Shown: positions 23,275-35,133 of the stretch, one piece after another
Numbering within the stretch: position 1 is the first letter of the stretch
Layout of the letters: each line of letters starts with the position of its first letter
NCBI GenBank assembly: GCA_001599935.1
Contig: BCIJ01000017.1
Span: forward strand, 379,798 to 443,797
Direction: 5' to 3'
DNA length: 64,000 nt
Source: Holtermannia corniformis
Taxonomy: Eukaryota; Basidiomycota; Tremellomycetes; Holtermanniales
Program-made: the position numbers and the translations under genes
The notes under the pieces: model-generated
Database searches by the model: none
Seen by the model: only the letters and a program-made list of their open reading frames with translations
Told to the model about the DNA's origin: nothing

Positions 23275-24580
23275 CTAGTGCTCGACCTTCCACAGCGTCG
23301 CCTTGCGCTTAGGTTTGCGCGTCACATGAACGGCCGAGCCCGCATCGCCACGGAAAGCCAACACGACGGATTCTTCAACGCTGGGCCCGACCGACTTTTT
23401 ACGAGCGGCCACGACGCGCTTTGCAAACTGGAAGCGCTCTTGGTCGGATCCAAACTTGAACGCGGGTGACTCGACGCAGCGTTTGAGCAGAGTGTAGGGC
23501 AGGGAGGCGTACGTGTTGATGAGGGCCGGGTTGGCGCTCATGGGTGTGCCAGTGGGGGCGAGCTGCGTCGGCAGAGTCCGGATGAGATAAGTGATGCTAC
23601 CGTGTGTTCAGCCTGGCTTCGAATAAGCCGAGCGAGGGGAACCACTCACATGTCCTGCTTGAGCCGCAGACTCCAATCACCATAGCTCAGCATTGCGTCC
23701 TCGCGCCATCCGCCTGAACCTTGGTCGTCGGTGTCACCGTTGACGAGGCCAGGTGGGACCGTGGCGCCCTCGCGATCGACCCACTGCACGTATTCGAGCA
23801 CCGTGTCCGGGCCGAGAGAGTGCCTGCACAGACTGTATGCGTGCGCGCACAGCTCGGGCATGCCGCCGAGCGCAAACGCAGTCGCGAGCACGGCACGGGC
23901 ATTGCTACCGGTCACGAGCGCTTGAGCGGGGGCTAGTATGGTCAGCTTTGTGCCGGGATTGCAATCCAGCACGTACAATACAGGTTCTCGAGCGCGATGC
24001 GGACAGACTGGTAGGTTGTCAGTTTGGAGCTGACGGGTCGACCCGAGCTGATGACCGACCTCGTCCGTCACACTCCCGTCCAGAATCGGGACCCTGACAG
24101 CTTGTCCTGGTCCGCCCATCAAGTGCGCAAGGTACGGGCTTCGAGCGAGCACGACTATGCACAGTCGTCAGTTGAATCTTACATTTAGTCGACTCGACTC
24201 ACTCCGGTGCAGCTTGAAGACCGAGTTGAGTACATGCAGGTCAATGTCACTATACTCGGCTCTGAGAAAGCCAGAGTGGTACAGGTGTGAAGTGAGAGCC
24301 TGCGAGCTGAAGGTTGCGATCAGCTCTTAGGATCTGCTAGTAAAGACCGGTGCGAGCGTGCTCACGCTTCGCCAGCCATTCTCGAACTCTCCGGTACGTC
24401 TACATGTCCGTTCACGAGCGAGCCGTTTGGCGAGTCCCACTGGGTCGCGACCATGGTCTTGTCGAGTGACAGCGACGAGGCANGCGAAGGTGCGGCCGTG
24501 TCGGATGACGACGCTACGGTGGTGTGGGTGTTGAAGGAAGCTAGGCTGGTCGGGGACGGGAGTGATGACTGCTGCGACAT
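23275..24580 (-). CDS. BTB/POZ domain protein
   Basis: Exon 1 begins MSQQSSLPSPTSLASFN and is Ser-rich. After an intron the BTB core reads EYSDIDLHVLNSVFKLHR, then VLARSPYLAHLMGGP and VRVPILDGSVTDE, with a helical region including AVLATAFALGGMPELCAHAY. BTB domains dimerise and often recruit cullin-3 or transcription partners; none can be named here. The C-terminus is basic (TRKPKRKATLWKVEH). The undetermined base at 24483 falls in exon 1 and hides one residue. The gene follows VPS1 on the same strand, with about 230 bp between them. An alternative in-frame ATG lies at 24616. Confidence 0.72.
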
Positions 24581-24810
24581 GCACAATCTCTTGACTGCGA
24601 TCGTACAGTGATCCAACAGTCACTGCGGCCGAGGTCGCCCCAGCCAAACCGTTTATTACGACCGCGTCACGACTTTATCGCTGGCATCATGTTCCGAACC
24701 CATGAGGATATAACTAGCAACATCCCAAGCTCGCGCGCCCTGCTCGATCTCTAGACTGCAGCGACACTGTTGCGCAACATCAGCAGGCAGCAGAGCCAAC
24801 GGCGATCGAC

Positions 24811-27586
24811 TCACATGGCCTCGGCCGCGTTCAACGCGCTGACCATCTTGACGCATTCCTTGCGCCGGGCCACGACATCGGGCGACTCCTTGAGCAGTTC
24901 GTCGAGGACGTCGGGCTCTGCAACGTGATCAGCGCTGTGACGCAGACGCGCACGCGCAAGACTGACTGTACAGGTGCTCGAGCAGCTCTCGCTGCAAGTT
25001 CTCCTTGGCATAGTTGACGAGCGTGAGCGTGATCGCTTTCGGCACCATGTCGATCATCTCGCGCTGTACAGCGATCATCAACTGCGATCCCGAGTCGGAT
25101 CGTGCGAACCGTCACGCACCTTGACGACGCTAAAGTACGAAGTGATCAAAAGCTCTGTACCGTCGTTAGCCAGTGTCCACGGTCGGCCCAGAACGCACTG
25201 ATCACCTCGGTCTCCATCACCTCGCGGTCATTCAACGACGCAACAGGCTTGATGATCGTAGGCGGCTATTTACCATCAGCTCCGCCATCGCCTCCGTGTG
25301 CGCCAACCCACAGCCTCCATGATCGGCCCGCCCTTCCGCTTCGGCGCCTTGTCCTTTGCAAAGAAGCTACCAAAAAAGCTTGGTTCATCCTTCTTCAAGT
25401 CGGTGTCGAGATCTTTGCCGTTGTTGAGGGTCCCTGCCGCGAGCTTGCCCGTCTTGGGGTCGATCGCCTTCTCGGGCGGTTTGTTGGCGTTCAGGCGGTC
25501 ATTCACAATCGCCATGGCCTTGTGGCCGTTCAAAAAGTCGGGGTGAGTCGTGTTGACGTAACATGCTTGCATCCTGCAGCGAGTCAGCACGTTGCAGAAC
25601 GCCAAACGCAGGGCACTCACGCCACCATGTCCGAGACGAGCTTGTTGGTCGGCTGCATTGCGCTCTTGAAAAAGTTGATGACGACCAAGTTGAAGCGATC
25701 CTTGAGCTCGGGGTAGCGTTTGAACGCGCTCTGGGACATTAGCGGGTAACTGTGCGGCGTGACGCGCCACGCACCGTCTTGGTCAAGAGCTGACCCAGGA
25801 TCCTGATCAACTCGTCATACACGAGCGAGCAGCAGCGCAAGCCCGGCTCCTCCAATCGACGGATCTGCTGCTTGACAATCACCTCGAACGCCGTCGTGCC
25901 CACAAAGAGTGACGGCGTCGAACCCTGTAGCCCCATCAGCTCCAGCTCTTACTCGCGATGGAATCAACCCACCGAAGAGTTGTACAGGATCGTCCTGATA
26001 TCCCCATCCTTGACCTGATCAAACGGATCAATCGACTTGACTCCGTTGTTGAACAGTTCGTGGAAGACAAAGCTGATACGTGCGCCACCCGAGAGCTCGT
26101 TGAGTGACAAATCGTTCGTGTTACCATCAATGACGGTGCGGAACTCTGAGCAAAACTCGGTAATGGTCGAAAGGACGACGGAGCCCGGGTTGGTCTCGCC
26201 CATGGCGCCACCGAGCGCCTTGAGCTCTGCAGAGTACTTGGCGAGCTGGCTGGCGATGCGCGCTTTGATGTCGGGCAGGGTTTGGCGAATGTGGTGCATG
26301 AGAATCTATTGCAAACATCGTCAGTTGAGTCCGTCGACTGACTGCGATGCGACTGACAATGTTGAGCTTGCGCGCGAGCCACGGCGTGCCGCAATAGGTC
26401 GACTTGCCAGCGTAGCTCGGGTGCTGCTCAAAGAACTTTTTCTCGTTCTCCAGCGCCGACGAGATCGATTTGGACTGGTCGATATCGCGTTGACCGCGGT
26501 TCACGACGGGGACGTAGCCGAGTCGGAGCGGGATGATACGGCCAGCCAAGATATCCACTACATCTGTGCCCTGGTCCCTGCATAACGTCAGCCTCGATCG
26601 ACCGCACTTCAAGTACCACAACTCACATCAGATCCACCTTTGTCAACACACCAATCGTCCGCGTGCCCTCGGGGTCGACATCACGCGCGAGCTTCAACCC
26701 ATCCGAGTTTGCCAAGTCGGTGTTGGCGGCCGTGACGGCGAGGATGATGGCGTTGGGCTTTGAAATGAAGCGGAGTAGCATCTCACGAATCTGGCGCTCA
26801 ATGTCCCGCGGCTGGTCTCCGACTGGGACTTTGGTCAGACCGGGCAAATCGACCAAAGTGAGAGTCAGGACGTTTGGCGAGAAGATGCGCAGGTTGATAG
26901 GGTTGGGCGAGATACCTATGAGCGCGCATCAGTTTCAGCTCATCGTAATCACGTAGCGAACCCACCGGCATTCTTGCCCGTCATCTTCTCAGTGTCCTTG
27001 ACAATCTCCTCACGGATCTTGGCAAAGTCGTGGAACTTTTGACCGGGCAGGTGGAGGAACTCTCCCCATTCGTCGGCATTGTTCTCATTCTTCTTTTCTT
27101 CTGGCTTTTCCTCGCCATTGGGCTTGGAAGCCGCGGGCCGGTTGATGAGTTGGAGGATCTGGGGTGCTTAGCGCATGGACGGAGTGTGGGTATAGGGCAA
27201 CTCACAAGCGGTCGACGCGTCACAATACCAGTCCCTCGAGGCAAGAAGTCGCGTCCAACAATGTTCTACGCGTAGCCACTGTCAGTGACGACTACAGCAT
27301 CCACGCAGCGAGCCGCACCTCGAGCACCGACGACTTGCCGCTACTTTGGGAACCGATGACGGCGATTTGAGGTAGGTCCTGCGCGGTAAGGATTAGCACA
27401 GCAGTTTCCTCTTTCCAGATTTAGTACCCACAATGTTGTTATTGACGCCGATGGAGGAGAAGACATCTTGGAGCTAAATGGGATCACACGACGATCAGCT
27501 GTGCTCAGACCACGAGGCAAGGGGCTTGGGGGTAGAGGGGCTCGATGGCTGACCTTGTTGATGAGGGAGATGAGTTGTTGGTCCAT
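24811..27586 (-). CDS. VPS1: Dynamin-like GTPase of vacuolar sorting
   Basis: A large GTPase that drives membrane fission at the Golgi/endosome and in peroxisome division. It starts [11 protein letters not shown], and the next exon carries the P-loop [14 protein letters not shown]. Then come [20 protein letters not shown], an insert ending [18 protein letters not shown], the G3 motif [18 protein letters not shown] and G4 [12 protein letters not shown]. The middle domain includes [30 protein letters not shown] and [17 protein letters not shown]. The C-terminal GTPase effector domain reads [18 protein letters not shown] to NAAEAM. The short acidic insert before DEWGEFLH and the wording of G3 fit VPS1 better than DNM1. 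Many introns of about 45-60 nt interrupt it; no frame break was noted. Confidence 0.93.
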
Positions 27587-28249
27587 GGTGCTGATGAGCT
27601 CCTAGAGCTGCTGATGGGTGGTGGTGAGGCGCGATGGCTGGGATGATGTCAGACATTGCAAAGGTGTGGTTGTCGTTCAACGAAGATAACTGCCACCCAA
27701 GCATTCCAGCCAAAGTCTAGCTCATGGACGTGATCTATGCGCCACTGTATGCAGATGTCGTGCGACCGCCGGCTGGACCGACTGCGAGCTGGCTGTGCTC
27801 GTCGAGGCGGTGGCATGTTGCGCAAAAGGACTCACGGGGATGTCTCTACCCGTTCTGACCTTGTGTCTGGCTGTTTGACCGCTCTGTAAGGTCTGGAAGC
27901 TGTTGCCTGTGCTGCTGCCCTGGCGTCTACGCCGTTGTCCAGTCTAGGTCTCGAGTGCAGCGACGTGTCGGTGGCGAGCCAACCGCGCCGTCATCCAAGC
28001 TGCCAGCCAAACCCCACCGTTCTGTACCAACTCCGACAATGCCGCAACCCCCTTCTGCAGCAATGATGATTAACAGCCTGGACAAGCAGCAGGTGTAGCA
28101 GGCATAGATAGATAGACAAAGAGCATGGAGCAAGGTATACACACAATGGCGAAGAAGCGATGTCTGTCATCGACGAGACGCATCACAGCAAAGTGGCACT
28201 CGTGCCTGTCTCGCAGTGCTATGGCGGGATGAGATTCGGCAGGGTCATT
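27587..28249. other. Intergenic between VPS1 and RecQ array
   Basis: No conserved frame. The VPS1 promoter must lie here, and the 3' end of the first RecQ gene is at the right. A short TAGATAGATAG run sits near 28103. This is the left boundary of the RecQ array. Confidence 0.5.
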
Positions 28250-30730
28250 CTACGAGTTCCTCTGACGTACCGAGCAGTTGCCACAGCCTGTGGAAGGCAC
28301 ACTGTCTGCCTCGTTGAAGTACTTGGCCGTTTCCCGCGCATAACCTGTTTCGTTCAAGGTCAACCCCCTCAAACGAGCACATGGAGACTCACACGATGCG
28401 CCGGTCACGACCTTCTTGATAGCCTCGAGATCAACTAGTCTAGCCCGCTGTTTGGCTTGGACAGAATCGAGCAGGCTCTGGAAGAGCTGTTCGAATTCGG
28501 CCTCGGCAATGGACTGGTCGACCCCCTGGCGGACGTCAAAGCGCAGTCGAGCCACTTGTTGATGAGCCACAACCCAACCTTGTTCAACCCAGTACTCGAC
28601 ACGCCTCGCTACTTCGTCCCGAGATAGGTTGTACTTCTTGGCGATGAGCTTGGTATTGACCTAGACCCCGCTTAGCTGCTTTCGTGTGTCCAGCAGCATG
28701 ACTGACCAAACCATCCGCCATACACGAGCTAGCCCAGTGTCGTAGGATGGCCTTGGCTTTCGGAGAAGCGTCATTCTTGAGCTGCGCTCCATGTTCTACA
28801 GAGTTTACCGTGACGCCAATCTCGTAGATTGACCGTGGTGCGCTCAGGAGTTGATGTGTCTTTTCGAGCTCGAACAAGAGGTTGGTCTGCAGATTACGCG
28901 AGCGGGCTCGTTCGTTGCTATTCCAAATCTGTCAGCAAGCCGCTTGCAAAAGTTGAAGCTAGGCAGAGACTGACCCCGATGGACCAAGTAGCGGCGCAAG
29001 CTCCTCGAAATCAACCGTGAGGGTGTGGCCCGACGCCATGCGTTTAAGGATCCAGCGCAGCCACCGCCGAATATACTGGGGCGGGCAGCTAACAAACCCA
29101 TTAAGCGCAGCGAACGCGGTTTTCTTCTATACGGACCTCAAGACTCTTGCGAACCATTCAAGCGTGGAAAGATCATTGTTGCAAAGGTACGTCACGGTCT
29201 CGCAAGGTGCGCCATCGCGCCCGCCGCGTCCCATCTGCTGGCTGCGCGCTGTCAGCTTGCACAAAGGCCGTGAACAAAAGACGAACCTCCACGCTTCCAT
29301 GCTCGGAGGCAGCATGAGATTGTGTACTTGTCGAACATTCGGCTTGTCGATCCCGAGACCGAATGCGCTTGTGGCGCAGATCACGCTGCGCTCGTTGGCC
29401 ATGAACCACTTTTGGGCTTCTGCCGTGGTTCACATCAGACCCTAGAAGTTACCGAAGCCAGCGGTATACCTATTCGGTGGGACTGAGCCATACCCGCGTG
29501 GTAGGCTCTGACGTCCTCGATGCCTGAAGATCGAAGACGCTCAGCCACCTCGGTGGTCTGTCATCTTCAGCGGCATCCTGCTACTGCCCGCTGGCCCACC
29601 TCATCTCGTTTGGTGACGTAGACGATTGCGGAGCCTGCAGATGATATATAAGAAATCCTTCCGCTGCGATCCCCTTACCTGTACGACGCTGAAGCATAGG
29701 CACCAAATGGTCAAACTTGACATCGGTATTCTTTGCCGATACCACGGAGATATGCAGGCTAATGACCGGTCAGCGTTATCTTGGATTAGGCGCCTACGAC
29801 TTTTTGCGATACACAGGGACTTTGCAGACATCACTCGCTGAATTCAATCCGAACTGCTCGCAGATATCGTTGAGCACCGCCGGCGTCGCGGTCGCGGTAA
29901 GCGCCATAACAATCTCGATATTGTGTGCCTTGATGAAGTCGGGAATTCGCCGGTAGTCTGCAAGTAGTCAGCGACGCTGAAACTCTACCGGATAAGCTCG
30001 AGGGCTGCTCTTGCAGTCACTCACCAGGCCGAAATGATTGACCCCACTGACGTAGTCAGTCTTTGGCGCAGGAGTGCGGCTGACTAACCTGACTGATGCA
30101 GTGCGCTTCGTCAATGGCAACTAGCGATATCTCTCGCCCCTTCAAGACCTGCTGCAGCTGCAGTGTCGCCTCGGGTAATGCTCTGTCCACTGCCGGCCAA
30201 TCGGTTGTTGCGTTGCTGAACAGCCTAAGAATATCCATGTCAGCAGTTTCAACAACAAAACTTTACATCTGTAGGCTGACCTCTCGGGCGCTATGTAGAG
30301 TAGCTTGCAGCTCTATATAGTGACAGGGTCAGCCTCTGTGCGTGTGCGCACTCTGAACTGACGCCGGCCGCGATTTTCCGAAGTACGACCTCTCGGTCCG
30401 CGTCCGTCATGCTCGAGTCGAGCCAGCTGGCGGCAACGCCTCTACGCTGCAGCGCAGTGACTTGATCTCTCATGAGTGACTGTAGCGGGCTGATGACCAC
30501 TGTCAGGCCCGGCAGTAGCAGTCCAGGTAGCTGATAGCATAGACTCTTGCCGCCCCCTGTCGGGATGCACACAGCAGAGGACTTGGCTTCGATCAACGTG
30601 CGGCGAACCACCTTCTCTTGAATATGCGTGAGTCTTACCAAGGACGTCAGCTTGGAACCTGTAAGCAACTATCTCGAACTTACTCGTGTATCCCGAATGT
30701 GCTTGCCGCAACGGTGCGAGCTTGCTGCAT
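28250..30730 (-). CDS. RecQ-family DNA helicase, array copy A
   Basis: A 3'-5' DNA helicase of the RecQ family. The first certain exon ends TFGIHE. An intron closing at an AAG acceptor leads to LTHIQEKVVRRTLIEAKSSA and Walker [17 protein letters not shown]. Motif II is SLVAIDEAHCISQ and motif III is MALTATATP. Motif V reads TSAFGLGIDKPNVRQVHNLM and motif VI QQMGRGGRDG. About 200 residues follow with a helix-turn-helix-like stretch (LIAKKYNLSRDEVARRVEYW). A C-terminal Zn-binding motif reads CESPC, then AKYFNEADSV and CGNC. All catalytic motifs are present, so activity is possible. The AAG acceptor is unusual, and the true start may lie upstream of the ATG at 30730. Confidence 0.75.
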
Positions 30731-31342
30731 GGCGTCTCCATGAAGACCTCGTAGTGGGCTTAAGGCTGAATACTGACGTCGGAATGGTCCAGGCAAGATG
30801 TTCGGCGCTACAGGCTTACAAAACGCCCAGGACTGCATGGCAGTAGGCCGGCGAGCGAAAGAGCACACTGATACTCCTTGTCTGTGCAGAGTAGCACTCA
30901 TCCGTCTTACGCCAATCTTGCTGTAATCAACGGCTCTCGGCGTGTGACTGTTCAAGCAGCCACACCAACTCGCTACATGTGATACGATCATTCACAGTTT
31001 CACACGCAGAAGCTCCGGGAGGATCGGCTTCTGCCGCCTTCCGAGGTCTTGCGCTAACGACGGCCTTCAGGGTCCAACACCGATGCTGCCCTTGATAGGG
31101 ATAGGAAACGACAGGTTTGCATATCAGCTACGGTCAGTTCACTGTAGTACCGGGCTGTTCTACACGTACCGGCGAGTCGGGGTATCGCCAGACGTGCCGC
31201 ACGTACTTCGTGACTACACGGCGGGGCCAGTCGTGCGCTCGTTTCAATGCCACGCAAGAGGTTGCTGCACATCCGCAAAGACACTTATCACATGCGCGGG
31301 ACGAGCAAGCTGGACACTATCGATACAACGCAGATACCTATC
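30731..31342. other. Intergenic between RecQ copies A and B
   Basis: Short frames only. It may contain an upstream exon of copy A, since the first certain exon begins with a conserved MQQAR helix rather than an obvious N-terminus. Nothing else is recognisable. Confidence 0.4.
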
Positions 31343-34098
31343 CTACAAGCCTCGAGAGTCCCCGAACCCCACGCGCTTTCCAGTTCGACATAACTGCAAA
31401 GCGCACATCAGTAGCAAAGCAACCGGGATTGACAAGGTGATGCTACAAACAGTGCAATCACCGCAGTGTCCTTTTGGCACACCATCTACCTCGCCAAAGT
31501 ACTGTGATAGTGCTTGAGCATAGCCTAGAAGTAGATAAGACTGATGCGCCTCTCTCCCAATGGCACTCACATGTACTTCCAGTCACAATGGCCATGATCT
31601 GTCTCAGGTCCGCCAGCTTGCTTTCCTTCTTCGCCGCTAGCGCGGCTTCGAGCGAGGTGGCAAGATCCGATATCCTGGCAGTCGATGGGAAGAACAAATT
31701 ATCCAAGGTCTGGAAGCGCAACTGCGCGATCTCCAAGTGACCTTCGACCCAACCGTTGCCAAGCCATCGTTCCACGCAAGACTGCAATTCAGACTGCGGG
31801 ACTGCAAAGCGCTCTGCAATCAATTTGATATTGACCTAGATGGCGGTCAGCTCAATATGAAGCTCCGAGCACTTAGCTTACTAATCCTTCCGATACCCCC
31901 AGCTCTTTCCAGTGAGCTCGAATCGCAGACGCGGCGCGCGACTCGTCGGAGGAGATTTTACCCCAGAGGAGCGCAGAGACCTTTGAAACCCCGTCGTTGT
32001 ATACTGTGATCGGTGTTGACAAGAGCTTGTGCTTTTGTTCAAGCTCAAAAAGCAGATTTAGTTGCAAATCCCGGAGTGACCCTCTAGCAGAGCTGTCAGA
32101 GGGACCATATCAGCTTGATGGGCTCTCTCATATTCCTACACATACCCTTTGACGGAGAGGCATGCCGAATACTCCTCCAGGTCTATCTCTAATATCTGCC
32201 CAGGACGATACTCTGAGAGAATGGAATCTAGCCAGGATTCAATGCTCTCGAGGTCACGTCTGGCATTCGAGCAGTCAATGGCGGTCGTACGAGAGAATAT
32301 GGCTCACGTCATGTTGTCAGCAAACCACTGCAGCGTCTTCAGGTCGCCTTGGCAGAGGTATGTGAAGGTCTCGCACGGTTCTCCGTCTCGTCCGCCACGT
32401 CCGATTCTTTGACTGTGGTGTTCGTTGGGGTGAGCTTTCCAGGATGACGGCTCAGTTGCGTACTTCCAATCCTCCACGCTTGGAGGTAAGGTCAAACAAT
32501 GGATCTGCCTCACGTTGGGTTTATTAATCCCAAGACCAAAGGCAGTCGTAGCACAGATCACACTTCGCTCCGCCGACATGAACCAGTCGTGAGCCTCTTC
32601 AGTGATTTGTGTTTGTGTTTAGCAGGACAACAGCTTTTACCCTTCAATTTACCTTGTCGTTCTTCGTTGGTCAAGCCCGCATGGTAAGGTTTGACGACAA
32701 CGCCCCGGCTAGCCAGCCGACGTGCGATGTCATACGCCTTTGAAAGTCAACACGGCGCAGCTGGACAAAGCAATCTCGCCGCACCTCAGCCCGAGTGGTA
32801 ACGTACAAAATTGCAGAACCTGCTTGCATCAGCTGCTCGACTGGCGGTGACACCGCAACGTTGTCGTACCAGTGCGATGTTCGAGCACAGGCACTGCCAA
32901 CTCCAGCTTCCTACTCGTGTTGGCCGCTGTGATCACTGAGAGCCGAAGGCTTGTGGCCATAAGCAAGTATATCAGCATGCTCGACTCTTTGCGCTCACTT
33001 TGGGCGGAAAACTGGGGCCTTCACGACATCACGCACGGGGTGCAGTCCGTAGTCTGCACATAGCTCCTCCAGGATCTTCGGCGACGCTGTTGCAGTAACA
33101 GCCATGACGGTGTGGATACTGTAATCCAGAATGAAGCTCTGTAATCGCCGAAACGCTTTTCATTATATTAGCTGAGAGTGTAGTACATTCGACATGGTAC
33201 ACACCCAGTCGGAACGTCTGACCCCACTGGGACTAGTGGTGGGCTCCAATCAAGGATATATAGTATAGCCAGGACGTACTTGGATGACACAGTGTGCCTC
33301 GTCAATGACTAGTAATGAGATCGTGGACGACTGCAGTATCATTGTAAGTCGGCTGGCCATACCGGCCGTCGTCGTGTCAGCGGGTCCGTGCTCGACAATG
33401 GGCAACGTCGTGAGACTGTGCGTGCGCGGTTATAAGCCTTCGAAGCATGGCCTGGTGACACTTACCGCTCTGGAGTAGTGTAGAGAAGCTTGCAGTCCTG
33501 CAACATCAACATCAAGTACCTACAGGCCCGTCAGACTCACTCCTCGAGCTAGTTGATCGAGCGCGCGGCGCTGCTCCGACTGTAACATGCTCGCATCAAG
33601 CCGAACAGCTGACACTCCGATGGCCCTCAATGTATCCGTTTGGTCTTTGATCAAGGCTTGAAGAGGGCTCACTACGATCGTGAGTCCGGGGAGCAGCAAA
33701 GCCGGTATCTGGTAGCAAAGGCTCTTGCCACCGCCCGTGGGTGCACAGACTAGTGTTGAAGCGCCTCCGAGAAGCGTCCGCTTGATCACCACCTCCTGGA
33801 ATGGCTTGAAGCTACCCTCAATGAGTGCATTGTCCTTGCATGCCAGTCGAACTGACGCTGCGATCCCAAAGGTACTTTGCAGCAATGTCTGTACGTGCCG
33901 CATGAGTTTAGACTCTTCCAGGTGGGCGGCGGTTGGAGTCTCAGCAAGCTTCTGGCGCAGTGGAGGTTGGATAGCCTGCAAAGAGCTCGTCAACGTCTGC
34001 TCATGATTGCCGATGTGATCGCGACTCACCCACAGATGGTCGACCTCCGCCAGCTGCATATCCGGAATCATCTCGCTATCCGAATCGTAGTCTGACAT
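31343..34098 (-). CDS. RecQ-family DNA helicase, array copy B
   Basis: It starts MSDYDSDSEMIPDMQLAEVD. After two introns the helicase core begins FKPFQEVVIKRTLLGGASTL, Walker [21 protein letters not shown] and VVSPLQALIKDQTD. Motif II is LLVIDEAHCVIQ, motif III VTATASP, motif V TTAFGLGINKPNVRQIHCL and motif VI QRIGRGGRDG. The region after the core has a winged-helix-like segment (LIAERFAVPQSELQSCVERW). The C-terminal Zn site reads VTGSTCEC, then ALSQYFGEVDGV and HCGDCTVC. Exon order and splice phases match the other three copies, supporting origin by tandem duplication. Divergence between copies is high, so the duplication is not recent. All catalytic residues that I could check are intact. 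Confidence 0.78.
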
Positions 34099-34890
34099 CG
34101 TGAATGCTTTGAGCTGGATTGAACACTCAGGTAGAAATGAGAATACATTGCGCACGGCTCTCACAAGGTCGCGACCGCACGACCTCGATACACTACTCGA
34201 GGCTAGCGGGACCCTGTCGTGCACAGACTCAGGGGTTGAGGATCGCTGACCGTGCGTCGTGTAAAGCACATGCTGCAATTGATTCAATATGGTGCTGCTG
34301 CTGGAGTTGATGGTGCTGAGGACGCCGGAAGCCAGCACTATGCGTTTCAGGTTAAAACGCGAAATGCGTATCAAGTGAGGGTGAGAAGCAGTAGGCTCGC
34401 GTTCAGGCCACAACTAGCTTCGTTTAGGCCTCCCAAATAGCACTGCCGCAAACCCCTCAGTGCTTGCTGCTCAGCAGAGCGCTGTCACTTGCTTTCTATG
34501 AGATCTAGAAGCCATACAAACCTACTGAGAGATGTGCATGTTGCTCCAAGAATACATTAAAGCGCAGGGAAAAGAGAAAAGTACATGCTACCCTCACTTT
34601 ACACGCAACTCGGCGGATTTGCCCACAACGCATAGTCAATGAGTCTTGCTGCAGTCATCGAGCATGTACCCGATATTAACTCTGAGCGCCCCGTCATGTC
34701 GCGGGTCAGCAGGATTCGAACGCCGGAGCGAGGGAGCTTCTCCACTTCTCCAATCAGCGGCGGCAACGCAGAGCGCAGACAGCAAGGCCAAGCAGGTAGC
34801 AGTGAATGGTATATATATACGGCGAAGACAAAACATACACAAATGGCTATTTGGAGATCCGCCTATGACGCCGAGCAAGACGAGGGGCAG
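34099..34890. other. Intergenic between RecQ copies B and C
   Basis: This stretch should hold the promoter of copy B. Bases 34113-34440 keep an open frame continuous with copy B's first exon on the minus strand, so a longer 5' exon is possible. An AT-rich patch around 34800-34815 (TATATATAC) is present. No other gene was recognised. Confidence 0.45.
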
Positions 34891-35133
34891 CCAATAGGCT
34901 TGATTGCTTCCTGCGAAACCTGGGTTCGGCTTTTGGGCCCCTTGACGGGAGGCAGAGGAGTGGAGATAGGCGAGGGCGCGGAACGCGGCGAGGGAACGCA
35001 ATTCTGGAGGCCAACAGACTTGATCGCTTGCTGCGAAACCTGAGTTCGGCTTTTGGGCCCCTTGGAGGGAGGCGGAAGACTAGAGAAGATAGGCGGGGGG
35101 ACGTTACGCAGCGAGGGAACGCATTTCTGGGGG
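34891..35133. repeat. Tandem 120-bp repeat at the 3' end of RecQ copy C
   Basis: Two units, 34891-35010 and about 35011-35133, share long identical runs such as CTGCGAAACCTG, GTTCGGCTTTTGGGCCCCTT and GCGAGGGAACGCA. Offset is 120 bp at the left and 123 bp at the right, both multiples of three. On the minus strand each unit stays open and encodes a 40-residue Pro/Ser/Lys-rich module with KGPKSRTQVSQ. The second unit overlaps the last codons of RecQ copy C (LPPEMRSLAA plus stop at 35104). Confidence 0.8.

Noticed and set aside
34690..34790. tRNA-like T-loop (GTTCGAATCC on the minus strand)
   Set aside because: The flanking bases do not form a T stem (CGGCG against CCTGC), and no matching acceptor stem or anticodon arm could be found within 100 bases.
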